Of a stretch of 16,943 nt of DNA, positions 6,321 to 13,268 are shown in pieces. Numbering within the stretch: the first letter of the stretch is position 1; each line of letters begins with the position of its first letter. Position numbers and translations under genes: made by a program. The notes below the pieces were generated by a model. The model saw only the letters and a program-made list of their open reading frames with translations, made no database searches and had not been told where the DNA came from. Origin of the DNA: an uncultured Prevotella sp. (GTDB lineage: Bacteria; Bacteroidota; Bacteroidia; Bacteroidales; Bacteroidaceae); assembly GCA_900548195.1 (NCBI GenBank), contig URJQ01000064.1, positions 1 to 16,943 on the forward strand, read 5' to 3'.

Positions 6321-8297
6321 CTAAAACATTTTATCTATATCCACCGACAATCCTATCTGGAAGGTTACTCCATCAGTGATTGGACTGTTGAGATAATAAT
6401 ACTTTGGCTTATATCCGAAGAGATTATCCAAGGCTGCATTTACCTTTATTGCCTTGCCGATACGCTGGATTAGCGAGAGCTTCCAGATGGAATAAGCAGG
6501 ATACTTCACGCTGATGGTTCCCTTGCTTACATCATAGTAGTCCTTGTATTCCACGTTCTCCACTCCCGAAAGCACACGTCCCTGCAATCCGACATTCAGA
6601 CCATACTGCTTAGTAATCTGACGGTCATAATCTATACGGACATTCAAGGCATGCTCACGCGCTGGGATATACTGATTATTGATGGTGTTTCCATCTTTAT
6701 CTTTCGCCAACTGCTCCTTGGTATAAGCATAGGTCAGGCGTGCGCCAAAGCCGTTGTTCCATTTTGCTTGCGCACCGATTTCACCTCCACATACGCTATA
6801 GTCGCTCAAATTGGAATAAGGGAGATAAGGCAATTTGTCGGCAGACGACTTGAAATAAGGCGCAGAAGTCGCAAGTTTATTCTTCACCTTATTGTAATAT
6901 ACGGATGCTGAAAAATTGTAATGTCCCTTAGTATATTCTGCCGAAAGATTGAAGTTATGACTTACTTCCGATTTCAAATTAGGGTTACCCTCCACTATCC
7001 AGATGCCCGACATATCAAAATTGTAATACTTTTCTTTTAGCGTTGGCGCACGAAAACCCATGCCATAGCCGGCACGCAATGCCAAATTGCGCAATGGCTT
7101 GTAGCAAAGGTTCCACTTCGGAGTGAGATGTGACTCTTTGCCATCTGAGAAATAGTCATAGCGCAATGCTCCCACCATTTCCCATTTGTCTGCCAATCGC
7201 CAATCATATTGGGCAAATACGTCCCATGTATCCTGCTTACGTGTCTCGCCATCAAGATTGGTATTATAGAGATAGTCGTGCATCAAGTCGGAGCCAATAG
7301 TAAGCACATCTCCATTATCAAAAGAATGATTATAGAGCATTCGCAGCGAGTTTTGCACATTACTATAATCACGCACATCAAGTCTGGTAATGCGCTGATA
7401 GTCTGACTTATCGTATTGATCAAAAGCATAACTCACCTGCAATTCATCTTTCTCCGATATACTCCAGTCCATGCGTAGTCCTCCTGTGAAGTCACGGTAG
7501 CGCTCTGGCTGGTCCACTGACCTCACTGTCTCACGGAAGAAATACCCTGCACGCCCAGTAAGATGAAATTTAGTGGTTGGACTCCACGCCAACTGCTCCT
7601 TTACGTTTATTGTCTTATCGCCATAGACGGTGGAGATAATGCGCGTCACAGGGTCTGCCGCACTTTTCACATCGTAATTATCAATGCTATTATAGTTGGC
7701 TGTGAGCATATTATTCCAATGCTTGCTGTTCAGACTGTAACTGATGCCGTATCGCTGATTGTTATGTTTGGCATATCGAGCGTTCACATTGAGCGTCCAA
7801 GGTTGCTTATTATGCTTTGTTATAATGTTCACCACACCTCCTGTGGCATTACTTCCATAGAGAGCTGATGCAGCCCCCTTGACTATTTCTATGCGCTCCA
7901 CATTGTCCATATTGAGACGGGTGAAATCTACGTCATCCATCGTCTCGCCAGCCAGTCGTTCTCCATTCACGAGGAAGAGCACGCCCTGTCCGCCAAAACC
8001 AGAGAAGTTGAGGTGCGTCTGCTGATTCATAGCATAAGTAAATTCCACTCCTGGCAACTCCTGCTGCAAAAGGTCTTGCACATTAGTAGCATCGAGTTTG
8101 GCTATTTCCTTCGCATTGATTACTCGTGTCTGTATCGGAGTATCCTTCAGAAACTTTGGTGTGCGTGTGCCAGTCAGCACCACCTCATCGAGGGAAAACT
8201 GTCTGTATATAGAGTCGATACAAGCCTCTTGCGCCCCTACTGTATGCCAAGCTGTGCCTGCCATAAGCATGGTGATTATCATTTGTTTCTTCATCAT
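6321..8297 (-). CDS. TonB-dependent outer-membrane receptor, HmuR-like (heme/porphyrin)
   Basis: Outer-membrane barrel that imports its ligand using TonB energy; 658 residues. It has a signal peptide (1-22, cleavage after VGA), a TonB box-like DEVVLTG at 37-43, a plug at about 50-160 (VLFLVNGERLAGET at 106-119, ERIEIVKGAASALYGSNA at 134-151) and then a 22-strand-type barrel. The barrel ends with Phe (VDIDKMF), the usual outer-membrane signal. FRAP (415-418) followed by NPNL (438-441) is the box shared by heme receptors. The plug has a His (H95) in NQQTHLNFSG. There is no SusC-type N-terminal extension, so a small ligand fits better than a glycan. Its start codon shares one base with the stop of the upstream HmuY-like gene (TAATG), implying translational coupling, and that neighbour supports the heme reading. 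Possible alternatives are a cobalamin or siderophore receptor. Confidence 0.87.
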   Translation of the reverse strand: MMKKQMIITMLMAGTAWHTVGAQEACIDSIYRQFSLDEVVLTGTRTPKFLKDTPIQTRVINAKEIAKLDATNVQDLLQQELPGVEFTYAMNQQTHLNFSGFGGQGVLFLVNGERLAGETMDDVDFTRLNMDNVERIEIVKGAASALYGSNATGGVVNIITKHNKQPWTLNVNARYAKHNNQRYGISYSLNSKHWNNMLTANYNSIDNYDVKSAADPVTRIISTVYGDKTINVKEQLAWSPTTKFHLTGRAGYFFRETVRSVDQPERYRDFTGGLRMDWSISEKDELQVSYAFDQYDKSDYQRITRLDVRDYSNVQNSLRMLYNHSFDNGDVLTIGSDLMHDYLYNTNLDGETRKQDTWDVFAQYDWRLADKWEMVGALRYDYFSDGKESHLTPKWNLCYKPLRNLALRAGYGMGFRAPTLKEKYYNFDMSGIWIVEGNPNLKSEVSHNFNLSAEYTKGHYNFSASVYYNKVKNKLATSAPYFKSSADKLPYLPYSNLSDYSVCGGEIGAQAKWNNGFGARLTYAYTKEQLAKDKDGNTINNQYIPAREHALNVRIDYDRQITKQYGLNVGLQGRVLSGVENVEYKDYYDVSKGTISVKYPAYSIWKLSLIQRIGKAIKVNAALDNLFGYKPKYYYLNSPITDGVTFQIGLSVDIDKMF

Positions 8298-9124
8298 TAG
8301 TAAGGATACTTATAATTGATTGTGAGATAACATTTTGCGCCATTTGGCGAAAGATAGTTTTCCAACTGCAACGCTGCATATTTGCCATTCTTCAGGCGAA
8401 TGATAAACACATGATTATTCATGCTGAAGGCTGGAGGCATCGGAGGTATGTCCATAGTGAGCCATGATGACAGCACACGATTAAGCTCGATTCCTTGTGA
8501 TGGAACATAGCCCAATAACATCTGTTCTTGACTGTCCCATACCTCATTCTCAGTCCATTCGTCCTCAGTAAACTTCATATTCCTGAAAGCATCGCTGTTC
8601 TCTGGCAGAGCATCCATAGATGTATAGGCAGTCTCAAGCACTGAAGCTCCATTCGTTCTCACATTATTACGATGCACAGCAAAGGTCCAGTCTTCGGGTG
8701 ATGTCTGCTCGGCTGTAGGCGTGAAATAAGAAAACGTATTGTTCTTGACTCCTGCACCAAACACATCAAACCAGTACATATATTGTCCAGCCTTCTTTCC
8801 TTGCGTAGCAGCGACGTGACCCGACTCAGATTCATCCTTGTCGCCTGTGGCTGTCAGCGGAATGGGATAAGCCTCAAACTCGGTCTGCGCCTTCAGCAAA
8901 GCCTCATCGTCGCCTTCCAATGTGAGCTGATGCAGCTTGTCCAGATCCACATAATACCAATCTGTCCAACTGGTAGCATCTATCAATAATTGCCCTTTTG
9001 CAGGTACAATGTCTGCCGGGCGGTCGTAAATATCATCAAAAATACCGTTGCAGGCAGTGAGCATCATCATGCTTACACCTGCAACGGCTATTCTGATATT
9101 ATGGGGTTTTATCCAGTTTATCAT
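8297..9124 (-). CDS. HmuY-like heme-binding lipoprotein
   Basis: 275-residue surface lipoprotein. The N-terminal signal ends in the lipobox LTAC (C25), so the mature protein is lipid-anchored. EDWTFAVHRNNVRTNG (144-159) is the characteristic HmuY-family core (W-D-hydrophobic-A-x-H-R...R-T-N-G), and the C-terminal strand KYAALQLENY...YLTINYKYPY matches the family's end. HmuY of Porphyromonas gingivalis takes heme from host proteins and passes it to the HmuR receptor. Here the following gene, overlapping by one base, is a HmuR-like receptor, which fits. The mature part has seven Met (116, 170, 183, 202, 224, 229, 235), several in the C-terminal half, while P. gingivalis HmuY uses two His. Prevotella and Tannerella relatives are reported to use Met ligands. 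The gene is 12 bp downstream of the calycin-like gene. Family assignment strong; ligand inferred. Confidence 0.85.
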   Translation of the reverse strand: MINWIKPHNIRIAVAGVSMMMLTACNGIFDDIYDRPADIVPAKGQLLIDATSWTDWYYVDLDKLHQLTLEGDDEALLKAQTEFEAYPIPLTATGDKDESESGHVAATQGKKAGQYMYWFDVFGAGVKNNTFSYFTPTAEQTSPEDWTFAVHRNNVRTNGASVLETAYTSMDALPENSDAFRNMKFTEDEWTENEVWDSQEQMLLGYVPSQGIELNRVLSSWLTMDIPPMPPAFSMNNHVFIIRLKNGKYAALQLENYLSPNGAKCYLTINYKYPY

Positions 9125-9136
9125 CTATCTACTCAA

Positions 9137-10141
9137 TTACTTCTTTAGATATTTCTTACCATTTATTATCACAACGCCCTTATAATTGTCACTTACCACC
9201 TGACCGTTGAGGTTATATATCTTGCCATCCTGCGGCTTCACATTGCTATTGATGGAAGAAATGCCCGTTGTCGAACTGCTAAATGAAGAGACAATACCAA
9301 ATGGCATCGCTCCCATCTGGAAGGTATTCACTATGTCGGTCACGCTATTGCCGTCATATTTCACCAAGATATTGTTATCCTTTGCTGCATTGAAAGAATA
9401 ATCGCCATCCATGGTCTTCACGCCTTTATTCTCTGCAGTGAAGTGAAAACTCAAGTCATCATTCTTATAATCGCGATAGAAGCCACCCTTCTCTTCGCTG
9501 TATGTCAATCCCTTCACAGTGTAAGTGCCAAGTGTCAGATTTCCCATTACGGTATTGTCGAGCGTGTAAGTAGGAATCTCTACATCCACTTTCTGGACAT
9601 CGCCATCCATATACTTACGTACATTGTATGTCACACCCGCATTGGAATAATTAAACTGTCCACCCACAGTAACGGTGATAGCGTTGGTGAAAGACTTTAC
9701 ATAGTAAGCCTTGATATTGTAACTCATAGCGAAAGGCATTGAGCCATATTTGAATACTACATCCAATGCAAACGAGTTGTCTGCCATATTATAGGTTCCT
9801 GAAAGGGATGTTCCTACTATATTCTTCTCTTCCCCATTCACTGTCACCTTTGATGTGAAAGCCTGTTCGTCAAAGGTAATCACACGATTTGCTCCCATAG
9901 TGAAAGCCACATTCTCTATAGTAAAGGACGGAATGGTAGCCATACCCTGCATTGCTGGCAGAGTGATATTTCCTGCAGTCATATTTGCCATCTCAAACTT
10001 TATGGTATCGCTGCTATTCTTAACATTCTGAGTCATCACATTGATTGACGATGCTCCTGCAAATTTCAATGCACCGTGCATTTGCGCCATCATATTACTT
10101 GCCATCAGTGTGGCGAAAAGGAGAGTAAAGATTTTCTTCAT
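9137..10141 (-). CDS. Secreted calycin-like domain protein, first gene of the heme-type operon
   Basis: 334 residues with a clear signal peptide (1-20, ending NMMAQ). The body appears to hold two related beta-rich units, about 26-145 and 158-284. Each contains a strand run resembling GNITLPAM / GNLTLGTY and ends with YGSMPFAMSY (132-141) or MGAMPFGIVS (276-285), suggesting an internal duplication. Such proteins in Bacteroidetes are called calycin-like, and calycins (lipocalins) bind small hydrophobic ligands in a beta-barrel. The C-terminus (IYNLNGQVVSDNYKG...GKKYLKK) resembles the short type IX secretion or surface-sorting tails of Prevotella. It leads the operon, 12 bp before the HmuY-like gene, under a good promoter. 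A role as an extracellular heme or porphyrin carrier is plausible from context but is an inference; no ligand motif is visible. Confidence 0.75.
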   Translation of the reverse strand: MKKIFTLLFATLMASNMMAQMHGALKFAGASSINVMTQNVKNSSDTIKFEMANMTAGNITLPAMQGMATIPSFTIENVAFTMGANRVITFDEQAFTSKVTVNGEEKNIVGTSLSGTYNMADNSFALDVVFKYGSMPFAMSYNIKAYYVKSFTNAITVTVGGQFNYSNAGVTYNVRKYMDGDVQKVDVEIPTYTLDNTVMGNLTLGTYTVKGLTYSEEKGGFYRDYKNDDLSFHFTAENKGVKTMDGDYSFNAAKDNNILVKYDGNSVTDIVNTFQMGAMPFGIVSSFSSSTTGISSINSNVKPQDGKIYNLNGQVVSDNYKGVVIINGKKYLKK

Positions 10142-10192
10142 ACAATAACAATTTATTTAACTTTGTTTCTGTTGTAATTCAATTTGCGGGTG

Positions 10193-10223
10193 CAAAATTA
10201 CAATGACTTTCAAATCTATACAA
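10193..10223 (-). promoter_or_regulatory. Promoter of the calycin-hmuY-receptor-PepSY operon
   Basis: Minus strand: TTG (10223-10221), 20 bases, then TAATTTTG (10200-10193), a full match to the Bacteroidetes -33/-7 consensus. The start point is expected near 10187, leaving a leader of about 45 nt. An imperfect palindrome (AATTTGC 10181-10187 with GCAAAATT 10192-10199) covers the -7 to start region and could be an operator. No canonical Fur box is visible. Confidence 0.75.
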
Positions 10224-10302
10224 TACCTTAAAATGGTGATTCTAACTAACATCTCCCAATCTTTATTCCCAACAAAGGATTATTTTAGCCTCATATAAAG
10301 GC

Positions 10303-10317
10303 GATTCTCTGAGAATC
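10303..10317. repeat. Perfect 15-base palindrome
   Basis: GATTCTC-T-GAGAATC is a 7-1-7 perfect inverted repeat, directly after a 4-bp hairpin (10288-10302). A one-base loop folds poorly as RNA, so a dimeric DNA-binding site is the more natural reading. No promoter is adjacent. Confidence 0.4.
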
Positions 10318-10462
10318 ATTCCCCATATAATATAGCGCTGGATAGTATAAAGAAAGATAAATATTAACAGCAGAAAACATTTTCCTTGTTTCAACCTATC
10401 ATAAAATAAAGAAAAAAAATAGTAATTTAACATCGCCAATGGAATATTATCGCAGAATAATA

Positions 10463-10514
10463 AAAAAGTCAATATGCAAGGAAATCTTTTCTTTTTCTTA
10501 CATATTGACTTTTT
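10463..10514 (-). terminator. Orphan bidirectional terminator-like hairpin, 14-bp stem
   Basis: AAAAAGTCAATATG (10463-10476) pairs perfectly with CATATTGACTTTTT (10501-10514) around a 24-nt loop. The stem is followed by T-rich sequence on both strands, with six consecutive T on the minus strand, so it looks like a terminator either way. Neither flank has a gene ending here: dnaG already has its own terminator at 10919-10966, and the operon start is more than 300 bases to the left. It may end an unseen small RNA. Confidence 0.55.
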
Positions 10515-10636
10515 ATTTTATCATGACAAGCGAGGAGTTTCTGGCAAAAAATAGAGAATTGGAATGGCGATAATTGCGATATTTTGAGGAAAAGAAGTGG
10601 TTGGGGAACTTAAAAAGGAGTATTTCGGGGCATTTT

Positions 10637-10812
10637 TGTACGTTTTTATCGTCAGAACGCATTGCTTTTGTTGGGTAACAACTTAGCTATTGCAGTGTAA
10701 AAGCTATGCTTTTACCTCCTAATAACTATGCTTTCACCTCCTAATAACTATGTTATCGCATCGTAATAGCGTTGTTTTCGTCTTACGATTTCTCCGTTTC
10801 CGCCCTACAAAA
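10637..10812. repeat. Degenerate tandem array with strict 22-bp period (about 8 units)
   Basis: Units start at 10637, 10659, 10681, 10703, 10725, 10747, 10769 and 10791. The best pair (10703-10724 and 10725-10746) differs at 2 of 22 bases; units starting at 10681 and 10747 share 15 of 22. Position 6 is G, position 8 is T and position 20 is A in all eight units. Position 10 is T in seven. Most units begin RCTATG and end TAATA or similar, while positions 11-17 vary. The outer units (first and last) are weaker. The array is non-coding in all frames. The function is not known to me. Confidence 0.8.
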
Positions 10813-10918
10813 TCATATCTTTTTGATTATCAATAGATTACGAAAATAATCCAAGAATCAAGTATTTACCGGCAGATATATTTCCATTTCCAAATTCTTC
10901 ACTCTCACGCAACAAGAA
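10813..10918. other. Intergenic stretch between the 22-bp array and the dnaG terminator
   Basis: About 100 AT-rich bases in which I see no gene, promoter match or repeat. Confidence 0.5.
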
Positions 10919-10966
10919 AATTGCAAAGTGCAAGCAATAATACCTATTTGCTGACACTTTGCAATT
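10919..10966 (-). terminator. Intrinsic terminator of the DUF3822-rsmD-dnaG operon
   Basis: AATTGCAAAGTG (10919-10930) pairs perfectly over 12 bp with CACTTTGCAATT (10955-10966). An inner 5-bp stem, AGCAA (10933-10937) with TTGCT (10948-10952), extends it. On the minus strand the stem begins 9 bases after the dnaG stop codon and runs into TTTTCTTGTT. Confidence 0.8.
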
Positions 10967-10975
10967 ACACATTCT

Positions 10976-13147
10976 TCACGACCTGCCAAGCACTTTTGCC
11001 AACTTCTGACGGAAGGCGATAAGTTGCTGATATTCTTTCAGGCAACTGCCGTATTTCTCCGGATTGGAAGCATTGTGGGCAATCTCCGTGCGCAGAAAAC
11101 TGATTCGGCTGGCTGTCGTCTCCCAAAAGAAATCGCCTACGAGATGAACCACGTGCTCACGGAGCGTGTCCTGCTCATATTTCATCTCATAACTTTTAGA
11201 CAACTGCACATCGTCTATTGTAAGGTCGATGGCTGTCTTGCTCACTTCATAGTCGGGATGCAACTTGAAGTATTTCTCTGCCACGAAATTCTCTTCTCCT
11301 GAATGAGCCACTACTTCTGCCAGTATCTGATTATAGACAGGATTGGTGAATTGCAGATTATCTTGAGCCAACTGGGAATCGACATACTGCGCCACTGTGA
11401 CATTGGCTGTGGTGCCGTCGTCCAGTTCGGCATCCTCAAAGATGATTTCCTCACCGTGACGCACCACGCACTGGATAAGCATGGTCTGCACATCTTCCTT
11501 CTTCTGCAGCTTTTTTGCTGAGGAATACATCTGCTGGGTGGTTGCAGTTCCTGTGCTGACAGTGGTCTGCGAAATACTAACAGGAGAATTGCCTGAGGAC
11601 GGTGGCTCAAAAGCCTCTGGCGGAAGGAAGCCTTCTTGCGGTATGTCTGTATAAGGATCACCCTCTGCTGGTTGCTGGGATGAAGCAGAAACAGTCTGCT
11701 GTGGCGATGCGGACGTGGAAGTTTGCGCATCAGCAGGCTGGGCAGTAGGTGTATTTACAGGTTGGGCAGTAGGTGCTTGATAATCAGGATTACTACGACG
11801 CAGTCGCTCACGCTCCTCTTCTTTACGCTTCTCTTCGCGGTTGGCACGGATGAAATCATTCATCTGCACGATGAGCGTCTGCTCATTGATGCCAAGCCTT
11901 ACGGAGCAGTCCTTGATGTATGTGGCGCGAACTATCGGGTCGCTTATCACGCTGACGCTCTTTACGATAGAGTTGATAGCCTCCGAACGCTTATATGGAT
12001 CCGTCTGCCCTTCCATCAGGACACGGGTCTTGAATTCGATGAAGTCAGTTTTGTGTTCCTCTACATACTGCTTGAAATAATCTGCATTATGCTTTCGTGC
12101 AAAACTATCAGGGTCGTCACCATCAGGAAGGAGCAACACTTTGACATTCATTCCCTCTGAGAGAAGCATATCCGTGCCTCGCAATGCAGCCTTAATACCT
12201 GCGGCATCGCCGTCGTAGAGCAGCACGATATTACTCGTGAAGCGATGGAGGAGATGTATCTGATGCTTGGAAAGAGCAGTTCCTGAGTTTGCCACTACAT
12301 TCTCTATCCCGCACTGGTGCATAGAGATGACGTCAGTATAGCCCTCCACCATATAGACGCAGTCCTCCGAACCGATGGCTTTCTTTGCCTGAAAGAGTCC
12401 GTAAAGCTCGCGTTCCTTCTTGTAAATAGGTGATTCTGACGAGTTGACATACTTCTGACTTACGCCCTTTGTGCGCGAATCGAGCACACGTCCGCCAAAG
12501 GCTACGACATTGCCGCTGACGCCTATCCATGGGAACATGGCTCGTCCAGAAAACCTATCCACCATCTCGCCTTTGCTATCCTTATAGCATAGGCTGACTT
12601 TCTCCATGATTTCGAGGTTGTAGCCCTTCTCTTTTGCCTTCTTCGGCATGGCATGTTTGTCGGCAGGCGAGAAGCCAAGACGGAATTTCTTGATGATATC
12701 ATCACGGAAACCACGCTGACGGAAATACTGAAGTCCTACGGCACGTCCATCTACATCATTATAGAGAATATCTGAATAATACTCTGCTGCCCAATTATTT
12801 ACGACAAACATCGCCTCTCTCTCGGTCTTTTCCTTGCGCTGTTCGTCGGTCAGTTCCGTCTCCTGAATCTCAATGCCATACCTATTGGCAAGCCATCTAA
12901 GTGCCTCCACATAGTTCATCTGCTCATGCTTCATGATGAATCCTACGGAATCACCGCCCTCACCACAGGTGAAGCAATGGCAAGTGCCACGCGATGGGGA
13001 GACATAGAATGATGGATTGCTGTCGTTGTGAAAAGGGCACAGACCTTTATAGTTTGAACCGGAACGCTTCAAACTAACAAATTCTGAGACTACATCGACG
13101 ATGTCGGCAGCCTCTTTGATTCTTTCTATGGTCAGGCGATCTATCAA
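10976..13147 (-). CDS. dnaG: DNA primase
   Basis: Makes RNA primers at the replication fork with the replicative helicase; 723 residues. The order is normal. The N-terminal CHC2 zinc finger has C37, H40, C58 and C61 (CPFH...CFTC). The primase core and TOPRIM domain follow, with E268 in MVEGYTD, D312/D314 in YDGDAAG and D342/D344/D345 in PDGDDPD. A Pro/Gln/Ser/Thr-rich linker (about 452-545) leads to a C-terminal helicase-interaction domain (about 550-723). The start appears to be TTG at 13147: the frame meets a stop at 13163-13165, no ATG lies between, and the next residues (IDRLTIERIKEAADIVDVVSEF) are the conserved beginning of the family. It is the last gene of a minus-strand operon, separated from rsmD by 121 bp holding a short direct repeat, and followed by a strong terminator. 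Identity is certain; the start codon is unusual. Confidence 0.97.
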   Translation of the reverse strand: MIDRLTIERIKEAADIVDVVSEFVSLKRSGSNYKGLCPFHNDSNPSFYVSPSRGTCHCFTCGEGGDSVGFIMKHEQMNYVEALRWLANRYGIEIQETELTDEQRKEKTEREAMFVVNNWAAEYYSDILYNDVDGRAVGLQYFRQRGFRDDIIKKFRLGFSPADKHAMPKKAKEKGYNLEIMEKVSLCYKDSKGEMVDRFSGRAMFPWIGVSGNVVAFGGRVLDSRTKGVSQKYVNSSESPIYKKERELYGLFQAKKAIGSEDCVYMVEGYTDVISMHQCGIENVVANSGTALSKHQIHLLHRFTSNIVLLYDGDAAGIKAALRGTDMLLSEGMNVKVLLLPDGDDPDSFARKHNADYFKQYVEEHKTDFIEFKTRVLMEGQTDPYKRSEAINSIVKSVSVISDPIVRATYIKDCSVRLGINEQTLIVQMNDFIRANREEKRKEEERERLRRSNPDYQAPTAQPVNTPTAQPADAQTSTSASPQQTVSASSQQPAEGDPYTDIPQEGFLPPEAFEPPSSGNSPVSISQTTVSTGTATTQQMYSSAKKLQKKEDVQTMLIQCVVRHGEEIIFEDAELDDGTTANVTVAQYVDSQLAQDNLQFTNPVYNQILAEVVAHSGEENFVAEKYFKLHPDYEVSKTAIDLTIDDVQLSKSYEMKYEQDTLREHVVHLVGDFFWETTASRISFLRTEIAHNASNPEKYGSCLKEYQQLIAFRQKLAKVLGRS

Positions 13148-13164
13148 TATGAGGAGATTCTTTT

Positions 13165-13197
13165 AATGAAAAATGGTGAATGAAGAATGAAAAATGG
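13165..13197. repeat. 12-bp direct repeat in the rsmD-dnaG gap
   Basis: AATGAAAAATGG occurs at 13165-13176 and again at 13186-13197, joined by related TGAATGAAG, so the stretch is a decayed AATGAA-type microsatellite. It lies 18 bases upstream of the dnaG start codon, in its leader. Confidence 0.7.
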
Positions 13198-13268
13198 CTG
13201 ACGCCGTTGGTCTTCTTGTTTCTTATTCTTCTTATATCAGCTGGTGACGCGGGCAACACGGGGGCGGA

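Larger units (their letters stand above)
10224..10636. other. Gene-free AT-rich stretch
   Basis: No convincing gene. The longest open frame (10263-10472, minus, 69 codons) is a hydrophobic low-complexity translation without a promoter or family features. It holds a small hairpin (GCCT 10288-10291 with AGGC 10299-10302), a perfect odd palindrome (10303-10317) and a strong hairpin (10463-10514). It continues into the 22-bp array. Confidence 0.6.

Noticed and set aside
10142..10260. Fur box for the heme-type operon
   Set aside because: No GATAATGATAATCATTATC-like sequence near the promoter; only a partial palindrome over the -7 element.
10263..10472. 69-codon minus-strand frame in the intergenic region
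   Set aside because: AT-driven hydrophobic translation, overlaps hairpin structures, no promoter element or recognisable domain.
10637..10812. CRISPR array
   Set aside because: The 22-bp units abut one another with no spacers and are themselves degenerate; no cas genes are present.
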